The notes below the pieces were generated by a model. The model was not told the origin of the DNA, did no database searches, and saw nothing but the letters and a program-made list of their open reading frames with translations. From Deminuibacter sp966424055 (lineage in GTDB: Bacteria; Bacteroidota; Bacteroidia; Chitinophagales; Chitinophagaceae), in NCBI GenBank assembly GCA_966424055.1, contig CBJLMB010000011.1:1-64000 (forward strand): a DNA stretch of 64,000 bases, in the 5' to 3' direction. Numbering within the stretch: the stretch's first letter is position 1; each line of letters begins with the position of its first letter. A program made the translations under genes and the position numbers. Below, one piece after another: positions 19,873 to 27,701 of this stretch.

Positions 19873-20973
19873 CCGTGGAGAATAGCGAACACATATGAGG
19901 ACCGCAGAGACAATAAGAACCTGTACAATGACAAAGAGCTCTTTGATGATGGAGACCTGAACTGGTATGACTATGGCTATCGGAATTATGATGCCCAGAT
20001 AGGCCGGTTCCCACAGCTGGACCCGCTGACGGACGATTATCCTTATCTGACAGCCTTCCAATATGCCAGTGACGAACCGATTGCCAATGTGGATATAGAT
20101 GGCCTGGAGGGGCTGGAGAACGTGACCGTTACCGGGTTTACACGACCGTCCCCGATAGCCCGGAGCATAGAGGCGGGGCGGCGTATGCTTACAGCAGCGA
20201 GCCAGCTTGTTCCGGTAAGCCGTACAGTGTATAATTACGCAAATGCAGGCGGTCAGTCATTTACCACCCGGGAAATGCACGGCAACAGTATCGATTACCT
20301 GGATGAACAGTGGAAATACACAGGAGCATCTACTGAAACTTACTATGTAGAAGACTGGCGGGAAGGGCTTTCCAACACAGCATTACAAGAGCGCTACCGT
20401 TATTTTTACCGGGAATACAACAGGTTATTTGCGCAGGGAGAAAGATATGCTTATGGTAAGGCCCTGCAAATAGCGGCTGTATCCTGGAATCGTGCGCACA
20501 CTGAGCTGCTGCCACCTAATCGCAGGCGCGTTGCCAATGATTATTTTTCCAATAGCAGCGGGCCTATTAGAGCTGCCCAGGAAGCATTGGGTAATGATGA
20601 ACTGGGATCTCAGATTGTGTTTGAGGCTGCTACGCTTGGAGTGGGATTGATTGGATCGGCTGAGGCTGCTGCTGCTAAGGGAGGAGTGGATATTGTAGGT
20701 ACTAATTTTAACAAGGTACTACCAACACAAGATTATATCAATCCTTTAAAAGTAGCGGAATACAAAACTTTAATAAAGAGTGGTGTTAAAGTACCAGCAA
20801 GTGAAGCTTATCAAGTAGGTGGTAAAATATTCCTTGAGGAAGGACATCATCGTTTTGTAGCAAATATGCAACTAGGAATTAAGCCCCCACTTATCATTAG
20901 AAATACAGGAGGACCAGTTGGATTTCCAAACTGGTCAAACACAACATATCAAATTCCGCCACTTGGGTATTAA
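19873..20973 (+). pseudogene. Displaced RHS core end with ParB-like toxin tip (module 3)
   Basis: Immediately after a stop at 19870-19872 the frame reads IANTYEDRRDNKNLYNDKEL, a copy of the core end of the intact RHS gene, including YDYGYRNYDAQIGRFPQLDP and a DEPIANVDIDGLEG end. Only a GTG at 20089 could start it, after the core. The tip then runs about 290 residues. Its last part (LPTQDYINPLKV ... GGKIFLEEGHHRF ... ANMQLG) has the pattern of the ParB/sulfiredoxin-fold nuclease domains used as polymorphic toxins. There are no internal stops, so the module could become active if recombination through the shared core placed it behind the shell. Confidence 0.75.
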
Positions 20974-20987
20974 AACAAAAAAATAAT

Positions 20988-21425
20988 ATGGGATTAGAAG
21001 CAATAAATTTCTTTTTTTCATCGAAAGAACCGATTAAAAAAGTTGTAGAAAGTAATTTTAAAATTAAAAAACTTGATGACAAGCGGTATGTATATTCAGA
21101 GGAAGGGTTATTTTGGATTGATATAGAACTACAAAATGAATTTACATTATCAATAAGAATTACATTATGCAATCCGGTAGATAGTGTGCTGAAATCGTTA
21201 GATAGATTGCTTTTGTTTTTATTTAGCTTTGAAGACGCGGTATTAAATAATTTGAATACTAAAGAAGTTTTTAAAAGCTATGATGAGTATGTGAAAAAAC
21301 AAATTGTTGAATCTTATATGGAAAGAAAAAAAGTTTTTGAAAGCATGTATGGCGATTACACAGCCGCAGTTAGTTCAGAGGAATTTTATAGAATTCAAAG
21401 AGCAAATAGAGGAATAGAGGAATAG
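20988..21425 (+). CDS. Candidate immunity protein of the ParB-like module
   Basis: 145 aa with an ATG start, 14 bp after the ParB-like tip. No signal peptide or transmembrane segment. The N-terminal half is beta-rich (KRYVYSEEGLFWIDIEL) and the C-terminal half is helical (SYDEYVKKQIVESYMERKK). The family is not recognised. Position directly behind the tip and strong AT content support an immunity role. Confidence 0.6.
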   Translation: MGLEAINFFFSSKEPIKKVVESNFKIKKLDDKRYVYSEEGLFWIDIELQNEFTLSIRITLCNPVDSVLKSLDRLLLFLFSFEDAVLNNLNTKEVFKSYDEYVKKQIVESYMERKKVFESMYGDYTAAVSSEEFYRIQRANRGIEE

Positions 21426-21729
21426 TTGAAGTAGATGCTGCTAAGGGGGAATAGAGGCTGGAGAATATACCTTTTCAAAATTTGCAGGTAAACATTTAAA
21501 CGAAGTAGTTCAAAAAGGCGAGAATGCAGGAATGCTTGCGAGACCATATATGCGTTCGCCTTCAATAATTAAAAATATAATGTCAACAGGGAAAGGTATT
21601 CCTGATGCTACATGGCCCGGTGGTATGAATTGGAAAGTGCCGGGAACCTTCAGGGGTTCAGAAGGAATATTTGAGTTAGGTATTAACCCCAAAACCAATG
21701 TAATTTATCACTTCAATTTTGTTAAGTAA
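21426..21729 (+). pseudogene. Frameshifted toxin tip remnant (module 4)
   Basis: Directly after the previous stop, the reading VEVDAAKG runs into a five-G run at 21435-21439 and then hits TAG; adding one G restores GIEAGEYTFSKFAGKHLNEV, which continues open to 21729. The restored product has about 100 residues and ends WKVPGTFRGSEGIFELGI ... IYHFNFVK, a compact domain with a conserved-looking Trp and a C-terminal His. It resembles small RNase-type toxin tips but I cannot name the family. The junction bases GCTGCTAAGGG also occur in module 3 just before its toxin part. A short ATG frame at 21532 is only the 3' part of this remnant. Confidence 0.6.
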
Positions 21730-21736
21730 TTCGATT

Positions 21737-22195
21737 ATGAAATTCAGTATTGATTATAGTGATAAAAAGGAGAACCGTTTACTGACATACGATGCGGATG
21801 AATATGGTTTTAATATCGAACCTAAAGTTGCAGCAATCAATTTTGGGTTAGTCGTAAATACTCTTGACCTTACTGTTGTTGATGATGATAGAAAAGTAGT
21901 TGAAGTGTCAGGCTTTTGTGGTTTAGGAGCATCTATAAAATCTGATTATACTGTTCCACAATACAAGGAAGGGGCGTTAAAGGTGATAGATGATTTAGAA
22001 CCGGAATTTTCTTATAGAATCCATAAAGAAGGGCAACCTATTTACGTCAATATCCAAAGCGGTTGGGTATGTATTGGAAATCCTGAAGGCAAAGGTGATG
22101 CGGTTGAGTTTATCAATAACTGTGTAGCTGTTATAGACGATGATAAAGAATTTATATCACTTTGGCTAAAGCCTGATAGATTACCAGATATTTAA
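21737..22195 (+). CDS. Candidate immunity protein of module 4
   Basis: 152 aa from the ATG at 21737 (MKFSIDYSDKK); a TTG six codons earlier overlaps the toxin remnant. The product is acidic and mostly beta (YDADEYGFNIEPKV, VSGFCGLGASIKS), with no signal peptide. The family is not recognised. It stays fully open although its toxin remnant is frameshifted, which suggests continued protective value. Confidence 0.6.
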   Translation: MKFSIDYSDKKENRLLTYDADEYGFNIEPKVAAINFGLVVNTLDLTVVDDDRKVVEVSGFCGLGASIKSDYTVPQYKEGALKVIDDLEPEFSYRIHKEGQPIYVNIQSGWVCIGNPEGKGDAVEFINNCVAVIDDDKEFISLWLKPDRLPDI

Positions 22196-22196
22196 A

Positions 22197-22418
22197 ACAG
22201 AAGCCCGGCAAAATTTAGCTCGATATTAAATCATTAACGCATCAGGAACGCATATAATTCAAGGAGCATATAGAAATGCAAATAATTCTGTAACCTTTTA
22301 GTTAAATCCATAAACGGGATTGGATGTTATTGCTTCTCCTTCAGGACAATTTACTAGCGGAGCTGCTTTAAGTCCTGCGCAAGCTCAAGATATTTTAACA
22401 AAAGGATTTTTATGGTAA
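22197..22418 (+). pseudogene. Colicin-D-like toxin tip with three in-frame stops (module 5)
   Basis: The frame begins right after the previous stop. It reads TEARQNLARY, stop, IINASGTHIIQGAYRNANN, SVTF, stop, LNP, stop, TGLDVIASPSGQFTSGAALS, PAQAQDILTKGFLW. The pattern of a short beta hairpin, then NPxTGLxV, a GxFxSG turn and an LSPxQ helix is that of the tRNA-cleaving C-terminal domain of colicin D. Stops at TAA 22227, a TAG near 22296 and a TAA near 22308 each look like single-base changes from sense codons. The reading frame is otherwise preserved, so this is a recent nonsense-decayed tip. The following gene matches colicin immunity proteins. Confidence 0.7.
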
Positions 22419-22699
22419 ACGGTATAAAACTTTTAGACAAAATAAATTTGCAAAGGTATATTTATCTTATTGGCATTTTTCTATCTGATAAAATTCCGGC
22501 TTCTGTTTTTATTAGACATTTTCTTCAGATTAGAAGAGAGGATACTTATTGGTTGACTTCATCATTTGATGATGAAGTCAACCGTATCATGGATGCATTT
22601 TTTTTGGGTATTGATGAGTATAATCCTGAAGAATTGTATGACCCTAATAATAAATTTAATATTAACGAGAATAAGTTAAGGAGGCGGTTGAATTATTAA
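22412..22699 (+). CDS. Colicin-D-immunity-like protein
   Basis: 95 aa with an ATG start that overlaps the end of the decayed toxin frame by 7 bp, the classic toxin-immunity arrangement. The product is small and helical with a run of acidic residues (FDDEVNRIMDAFFLGIDEY) and a closing FNINENKLRRRL. This follows the shape of the colicin D/E5 immunity family (Colicin_immun), in which an acidic patch mimics the tRNA backbone. Being intact behind a dead toxin, it may serve as protection against kin that still carry the toxin. Confidence 0.65.
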   Translation: MVNGIKLLDKINLQRYIYLIGIFLSDKIPASVFIRHFLQIRREDTYWLTSSFDDEVNRIMDAFFLGIDEYNPEELYDPNNKFNINENKLRRRLNY

Positions 22700-22773
22700 T
22701 TTGAGAATACGATAATTTGAAAATTTGAAAATGCGATCGAAGGGCTGAATTGTTGATGGTTGCATGGTTGAGT

Positions 22774-22822
22774 GCTAAAAGAATGGCTTTGTCTTGTATC
22801 TTACTACCTGCATCCTGCTACT
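22774..22822. repeat. Dispersed repeat R1, copy 2
   Basis: Matches base 1-59 in its CTAAAAGAA start and CATCCTGCTACT end with a few substitutions. It lies in the 370-bp gap between the last immunity gene and the sigma-factor gene. The rest of that gap holds short repeated phrases based on GGTTGAATGGTTGA and no gene. Confidence 0.6.
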
Positions 22823-22901
22823 ACTCGCGACTGACGGTTAATTTGAAAATGGGATTGCGTGGTTGAAGTTGTTGAATGGTTGAATGGTTGATTGGTTGCA
22901 T

Positions 22902-22951
22902 GCTAAAAGAAGGGGCTTTATCCTGCATCTTGCTACCTGCATCCTGCTACT
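22902..22951. repeat. Dispersed repeat R1, copy 3
   Basis: Third copy, 128 bp after copy 2 in the same orientation. Both copies are preceded by GGTTG-rich sequence, so the repeated unit is probably about 128 bp with a conserved R1 end. Together with copy 1 it flanks the fibre/RHS locus. Confidence 0.6.
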
Positions 22952-23018
22952 ATTTACCGCCTGTCCAGCCGTTTTTTATAAATTTTTTTTAAAAATGGGA
23001 TATTCGCATAAGGGTGGA

Positions 23019-23026
23019 TAGATTTG
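23019..23026 (+). promoter_or_regulatory. Candidate Bacteroidota -7 element for the sigma/FecR operon
   Basis: TAGATTTG matches the TAnnTTTG consensus exactly, 46 bp before the chosen start of the sigma-factor gene. No good TTTG -33 element is present at the usual distance, so the assignment is moderate. Confidence 0.4.
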
Positions 23027-23072
23027 AATGGTGTCTATCTGTTAGCAGGCCAGTATTTGAAATTACCAGAGA

Positions 23073-23642
23073 TTGGGAATAGAACATCAGAAAACAACCG
23101 ATGAATTGTTATTCAAGCAGTACTTTCATACTTATTATGAGGGATTGCACCGCTATGCCTATACTTTACTGAAAGATAGCGATGAGGCAAAAGATGCTGT
23201 GCAGCAGGTTTTTGTTCAGTTATGGCATAAAAAAGAGCACATTAATATTGTACAATCCGCCAAATCGTACCTCTACAGTGCAGTACATAACTACTGCCTC
23301 AACGTTTTGCGGAACGAAAAAACAAGGCAAAAACATTATTCCCGCTATAAAGAAACCATTGGAACACCGGAAGATATCCAAACCGGACTGGATGAAAAGG
23401 AGCTGAAAAAGGAAATGCTGAAGGCTATGGAGGCATTGCCCGATAAATGCAGGCTTATTTTTTACAAAAGCAGGTTCGAGGAAAAAAAATATGCTGAAAT
23501 AGCAGCTGAGCTGAATCTATCCGTCAAAACGATCGAAGTGCAGATGGGCAAGGCTTTAAAAATACTACGCACCGTACTCTCCGGCTCGCAGCTCTTGGCA
23601 TTGCTGGTGTGGTACCTGAATAACGAACCAAAACTTTTCTAA
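23073..23642 (+). CDS. ECF-family RNA polymerase sigma factor (FecI/sigma-70 group)
   Basis: 189 aa. Region 2 lies at about residues 15-80 (FHTYYEGLHRYAYTLLKDSDEAKDAVQQVFVQLW is its core, with the DEAxDxxQxVF motif). Region 4 lies at about 115-170 (LPDKCRLIFYKSRFE, then AEIAAELNLSVKTIEVQMGKAL, the -35 binding helix-turn-helix). The start is a TTG; no in-frame ATG lies near. The next gene is its FecR anti-sigma factor, 2 bp downstream, followed by an STN protein. In the family, the sigma factor is released when an outer-membrane signal passes through FecR. What it controls here is not shown by the sequence. Confidence 0.9.
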   Translation: MGIEHQKTTDELLFKQYFHTYYEGLHRYAYTLLKDSDEAKDAVQQVFVQLWHKKEHINIVQSAKSYLYSAVHNYCLNVLRNEKTRQKHYSRYKETIGTPEDIQTGLDEKELKKEMLKAMEALPDKCRLIFYKSRFEEKKYAEIAAELNLSVKTIEVQMGKALKILRTVLSGSQLLALLVWYLNNEPKLF

Positions 23643-23644
23643 GT

Positions 23645-24655
23645 ATGTCTGCCAGTACCGATATAAATGAAATAACTTTATCCAGGTATCTCTCCGGGGA
23701 GGCTTCCCCCGAGGAAGCGATACAGGTAGACGACTGGATCAATGCTTCACCGCAGAACAAAGCCTTGTTCGAAAGCTATATGCAGGCATGGAACAATGCT
23801 GCTTTCTCCCCCTATACAGCAGCCCCTGTTATAGAAGCCTGGCAACAGCTGGAGAATGCACTGGATATCCATACCACAAATTCGGCACCTGCACCCGTTA
23901 TTCAACCTGCCGGGAAAAAATGGCTATACCGCTATGCAGTGGTGGCCTCGCTGATCCTGGTTATATTACTGGGCTTTTATATCAGCCGCTGGCAGAAAAA
24001 AGAAATACCTGCTGTTGTGGCAGCGCATAAAACACTGAAAGCTGCTGATCATACCGCATCACTGGCACTGAGCGATAGCTCGCATATTGTATTGAACCGG
24101 GAAGCCAGCCTGACCTATCCCGCTATATTCTCTATCGCAGGGAAAGAACGGAATGTGTTTTTAGAAGGTGAAGCTTTTTTTGACATCGCTACTGATATTA
24201 ACCGTCCTTTTGTCGTGGAAACAAAAGAGGTTAATATCAAGGTACTGGCTACGGCTTTTAATGTGGCGCAAACAGCTACTGCGGTTAATGTGCAGGTAAG
24301 CAGCGGTGCGATACTGCTGTACAACACATATGGCAGCCTCACCATAAAGGCAGGGCATTCGGGTACTTACAATAAAACGACCCACCAGTTTGAACTGGAA
24401 GAAAGAACAGACAGGAATAAAGCCAGCTATGCAACGCATGATTTTTATTTTGAGGATGAAACGCTGGCTTCCATCTGTAGCTACCTGGAGCAGGCTTTCC
24501 AGGTAAAGATCCACCTGAAAAAAGAGGCACTCGGCCAGCTGCGTATGTCCAGTGTTTTTGAGAACAAATCACTGGATTATATACTGGAAGTGATCAGCGC
24601 TAGCCTGGGTATTCATTATTTCACTGATAAAGACGGTACAATATATTTTGAATAG
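23645..24655 (+). CDS. FecR-family anti-sigma factor
   Basis: 336 aa. An N-terminal cytoplasmic part with acidic helices (about 1-75, including SGEASPEEAIQVDDWI) binds the sigma factor in this family. One transmembrane helix at about 97-118 (YAVVASLILVILLGFYI) is followed by the periplasmic FecR domain at about 130-235 (LSDSSHIVLNREASLTYP, FLEGEAFFDIATD) and a C-terminal DUF4974-like part (YATHDFYFEDETLASI). It starts 2 bp after the sigma gene and overlaps the start of the STN gene, so the three are one operon. Complete, with no unusual residues noted. Confidence 0.9.
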   Translation: MSASTDINEITLSRYLSGEASPEEAIQVDDWINASPQNKALFESYMQAWNNAAFSPYTAAPVIEAWQQLENALDIHTTNSAPAPVIQPAGKKWLYRYAVVASLILVILLGFYISRWQKKEIPAVVAAHKTLKAADHTASLALSDSSHIVLNREASLTYPAIFSIAGKERNVFLEGEAFFDIATDINRPFVVETKEVNIKVLATAFNVAQTATAVNVQVSSGAILLYNTYGSLTIKAGHSGTYNKTTHQFELEERTDRNKASYATHDFYFEDETLASICSYLEQAFQVKIHLKKEALGQLRMSSVFENKSLDYILEVISASLGIHYFTDKDGTIYFE

Positions 24656-25886
24656 AGTTGTATTTAGATGGATGGTACTTCTGTTAATCTGGGGGATATG
24701 TTCGGTTGCCGCAAATGGACAAACCGTCCGGGTGGATGCGTCCTCAACAGAGGTGATCACACTGCTGGAATATATTTCTGCACAAGCCAAAATACGCTAT
24801 GCCATCAACTCGAGGGATGAGGCATTCCATAAACGCATACGGTTAAAACCGGGTCATTATTCCCTCCCGGTATTGCTGGCCGAGATCGAAAAACAGGCAC
24901 AGCTGAAAGGGCGCAGGATAGAAGACCATCTTGTTTTCAGCCGGGTAAGTAATACATCCACAGCACCTGGCAGGCCAATACAAAAGCAGGTAAAAACAGC
25001 TGTCGCAGAGGCCGGAACATCCAAAGCAAAAACCACCGGAACAGCAAGACCATCACATAGCATTGTTCTGCAAAAAACAATACCTGCCTATCCTGTACAA
25101 GCCGCGCAGCTCGTGGTGGCTGTTCCGGATCATCACACAACAGCTCCGCAAGATGCAGTTCCTGTTCAGGGTGCAGGCCTCGCTAAACCTGTATGGCCGC
25201 TTTCGCTTGAGATCCTGCCTGGCAGTGATGTAAAAAGCAGTAGCCAGGTTATATCAGGTAACCCAGATATGCACACCGGAAGCCAACAGGCAGGAGGCGC
25301 TGCTTCAAAAAACAGCAGGGAAAGGTATGGCATCAGCATACCGCCGCTGCAATTGTTTGCAAGAGCTGGCCTGGCGGCCAATGAGGCCATATACATGAAT
25401 GCCGTGGTACAGGCAGGTTTGCCGGTTATCTATGGAATTGCTTCCTGGGGTACTAATTTTACCACATCAGGTTTTCGTTATGGTCTTGGTTCTTCTATCA
25501 GCCTTTCGCAACATGCTTCACTGCATGCCAGTTTTACAACAGGACTGTATCAGAGATCATCCACTTATACGCTGGATACGCTTACTACCCATTACGACCT
25601 CAACCAGCGGGAAAGGCTGAATGAATACGGACTGGCCTGGGAAAAGACAACAGGCAACTGGCATTTCCAGGTACAGCTGCATTATAGTACGCTGACAGAT
25701 ACAACGAGGTATGGTGGTCCCCGGCCACCTGATCCCGGAACATCGCTGGGCACACCCGCTTCGGGTACATGGCTGATCAAACCTCCTTACAACTTCGGTA
25801 CAACAAAGAACAATGCTTATACCCAACGGGCATGGATCGGTATACAGCTCTCCCTGTTTTATACTTTATCATTCCGGCAACGCTGA
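24648..25886 (+). CDS. STN-domain protein with C-terminal beta-barrel-like region
   Basis: 412 aa from a TTG that overlaps the end of the fecR gene. The signal peptide ends AANGQ. Residues 28-100 form an STN (secretin/TonB short N-terminal) domain: VRVDASSTEVITLLEYIS, then KIRYAINS and SLPVLLAEIEKQ. Residues 110-220 are a low-complexity Ala/Thr/Pro/Gln linker. Residues 225-412 alternate as in a small outer-membrane barrel (GLGSSISLSQHASLHASF, FQVQLHYSTL, ending SLFYTLSFRQR). In the usual system the STN domain belongs to a TonB receptor of the SusC/FecA type; here no receptor, plug or SusD gene follows. A small barrel that passes a surface signal to FecR is inferred. Confidence 0.75.
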   Translation: MNRVVFRWMVLLLIWGICSVAANGQTVRVDASSTEVITLLEYISAQAKIRYAINSRDEAFHKRIRLKPGHYSLPVLLAEIEKQAQLKGRRIEDHLVFSRVSNTSTAPGRPIQKQVKTAVAEAGTSKAKTTGTARPSHSIVLQKTIPAYPVQAAQLVVAVPDHHTTAPQDAVPVQGAGLAKPVWPLSLEILPGSDVKSSSQVISGNPDMHTGSQQAGGAASKNSRERYGISIPPLQLFARAGLAANEAIYMNAVVQAGLPVIYGIASWGTNFTTSGFRYGLGSSISLSQHASLHASFTTGLYQRSSTYTLDTLTTHYDLNQRERLNEYGLAWEKTTGNWHFQVQLHYSTLTDTTRYGGPRPPDPGTSLGTPASGTWLIKPPYNFGTTKNNAYTQRAWIGIQLSLFYTLSFRQR

Positions 25887-25949
25887 TCCGGCTAATGCTG
25901 TAAGGGGAATTGGCAGTTAGAAGTGTCTGTGAGGGCATGTGGTTAGATA

Positions 25950-26115
25950 TGTACGATGTACGATGTGGGATGTACGATGCGGGATCGTAGTGGTAGATGG
26001 GTGAATTTTCATGCTTATCACTTCGTAGCTGATGCTTGTAACTACGAAGTACGAAGGGGGTATAGCGATAAATCAGTGATTTTCGTACTTAGTACTTCGT
26101 AATTCGCACTTAGAT
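25950..26115. repeat. Dispersed GTACGATG / CTTCGTA repeat cluster 1
   Basis: The 458-bp gap between the STN gene and the reductase gene holds repeated phrases GTACGATG and GGGATGTACGATG (25950-25990), then ACGAAGTACGAAG and its complement CTTCGTA (26020-26110). The same two phrases recur at 46545-46960 and 58629-58800. There is no gene in this gap. AT-rich sequence from 26115 to 26344 probably holds the promoter of the next gene; TATCTTTA at 26309-26316 is a weak -7 candidate. Confidence 0.6.
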
Positions 26116-26344
26116 ATAGTTGCGTAGATAAATTGGTAAAACTTTTTTTATACATGTACGCAAATGGTTGTGCTGGTTTTTTGTTGTATTACAGGAAGCC
26201 TGCAACCAACGGGGGAATGAAGCTGGTAATGTTTATTGCCGGCTTTTGTTTTTTAGAGTGGTCTGCTTTATGTAAAGCATAGTGTTTCGGTTTGTTTCTG
26301 TTAACAATTATCTTTACTGTTTTAAACCTTGCATTACAACAAAA

Positions 26345-26890
26345 ATGAGAAAGCTTATTCTGAACCTGGCAGTGAGCCTCGACGGTTTTATTGAAGGCCC
26401 CAATGGGGAATATGATTGGTGTATTATGGATCCGGCACTGAATTTTGATGCATTCCTGAACAGTGTTGATGCCATTTTTTATGGCAGGAAAAGTTATGCG
26501 TTATTTGGTGCGTCCAATCCTGATTCATTCAGCAGTGAGGCTGAGCGGGACCTGTTCCTGCAAACTTCGTCCAAGAAAAAGTATGTGTTCTCTCAAACAC
26601 TGAAAGAATTGGAGGGAGATGCTGTGCTGGTGAATGGTGATATCACCACGCGCGTACAGCAGATCAAACAGGAGCCTGGCAAGGATATCTGGCTGTTCGG
26701 CGGAGCCGACCTTGCTGGTGCACTAACCGCTCTTGGCCTGGTAGATGAGTTTCAACTGGCGATACATCCTGTTTTACTGGGTAGTGGAAAACCATTGTTT
26801 ACAGATCTGCGCCATCGGGTTGGATTGCAGTTGAAGGAATGCAGGCATTTTGATTCAGGACTGATATATGCCATATACAACCGCGCCTGA
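26345..26890 (+). CDS. Dihydrofolate-reductase-fold protein (RibD C-terminal domain family)
   Basis: 181 aa from the ATG at 26345 (MRKLILNLAVSLDGFI); an upstream GTG extension at 26282 adds 21 residues that do not fit the family. The start VSLDGFIEGPNGEYDW, the FYGRKSY motif (family GRxTY) and the late IWLFGGADLAGALTALGLVDEFQLAIHPVLLGSGKPLF are typical of the RibD_C/DHFR-like NADPH-dependent reductases. These usually stand alone and their substrate is unknown; this one lacks the deaminase half of RibD, so riboflavin synthesis is not implied. A perfect stem-loop terminator follows. Confidence 0.85.
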   Translation: MRKLILNLAVSLDGFIEGPNGEYDWCIMDPALNFDAFLNSVDAIFYGRKSYALFGASNPDSFSSEAERDLFLQTSSKKKYVFSQTLKELEGDAVLVNGDITTRVQQIKQEPGKDIWLFGGADLAGALTALGLVDEFQLAIHPVLLGSGKPLFTDLRHRVGLQLKECRHFDSGLIYAIYNRA

Positions 26891-26931
26891 TAAAAAAGCA
26901 AAATAAAAGGCTAAGTCATCATGCTGGCAGC

Positions 26932-26983
26932 AACAGGAAAGTGCAGCTGTTGGAAACAACATTTCCTGCCGCACTTTCCTGTT
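26932..26983. terminator. Stem-loop between convergent genes
   Basis: AACAGGAAAGTGC (from 26932) and GCACTTTCCTGTT (ending 26983) are perfect inverted 13-bp arms with a 26-base loop that itself contains GGAAACAACATTTCC. It lies between the convergent reductase and acetyltransferase genes, so it can serve as a terminator in both directions. It has no long T run. Confidence 0.55.
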
Positions 26984-27037
26984 ATTGTTTCCAGGTGAAA
27001 AAATATAATGGATAATGCCCGTTCTGCAAATAGGGTG

Positions 27038-27613
27038 TTAATACACCACTGGTTCGTCTGAATGGCTCAGGTGTTCTGCGGGATTGTACAGCATAGCCGT
27101 ACACAGGCAGTTTTTCCTGCATTTGCTTTCGAGTATGGAATAATTCACGCAGGAGCGGCAACCATTCCAGAAACAGGTGTCCTGTGTTATTTCGGCAAAG
27201 GAAACCGGTCTGAAACCCAGTTCATGATTGAGTTTCATAATAGCGGCGCCGGTAGTGATGGTGAAGATGCAGGCATTGGGATATTTTACCCTGGACAATT
27301 CAAAAATCCTTTTTTTAATCGCCCTGGCTACACCCCCCATCCTGAAGGCAGGGGCTACAATAAGTCCTGAGTTGGAAACAAAATTGCCATTATCCCAGGC
27401 ATCGATATACGAAAAACCGGCCCATTCGCCGTCAGGGGTTAAGGCGATCACCGCATTGCCCTGTTGTATTTTTAAAGCGATGTATTCAGGCGAGCGTTTG
27501 GAGATGCCCGTACCCCTTGCCAGGGCACTGGATTCCATTTCTGTTACAATAGCCAGTGCATATTGCGCATCGCTGGCTTTAGCTATTCTTACAATGACGT
27601 CAGGTATGTCCAT
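27038..27613 (-). CDS. GNAT-family N-acetyltransferase with Cys-rich C-terminus
   Basis: 191 aa. The GNAT fold is visible as VRIAKASDAQYALAI at the start, an acetyl-CoA loop region around residues 90-100 (FRMGGVARAIKKRIFELSR) and a closing ITTGAAIMKLNHELGFRPV. After residue 140 comes a Cys-rich tail (CFWNGCRSCVNYSILESKCR, then CLCTAMLY). Bacteroidota carry a GNAT protein of this type in arginine gene clusters, where it is a candidate N-acetylglutamate synthase; no arg genes lie nearby here, so that is only a possibility. The gene stands alone and converges on the preceding reductase gene. Confidence 0.8.
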   Translation of the reverse strand: MDIPDVIVRIAKASDAQYALAIVTEMESSALARGTGISKRSPEYIALKIQQGNAVIALTPDGEWAGFSYIDAWDNGNFVSNSGLIVAPAFRMGGVARAIKKRIFELSRVKYPNACIFTITTGAAIMKLNHELGFRPVSFAEITQDTCFWNGCRSCVNYSILESKCRKNCLCTAMLYNPAEHLSHSDEPVVY

Positions 27614-27701
27614 GTTTTACATTGTTGGTAATATCCGTTACATGCCAATTTAATTCCCATTTTTCTTTTCCAAATGCTAAAAAAGCCCAAACCCAGTCCT
27701 C

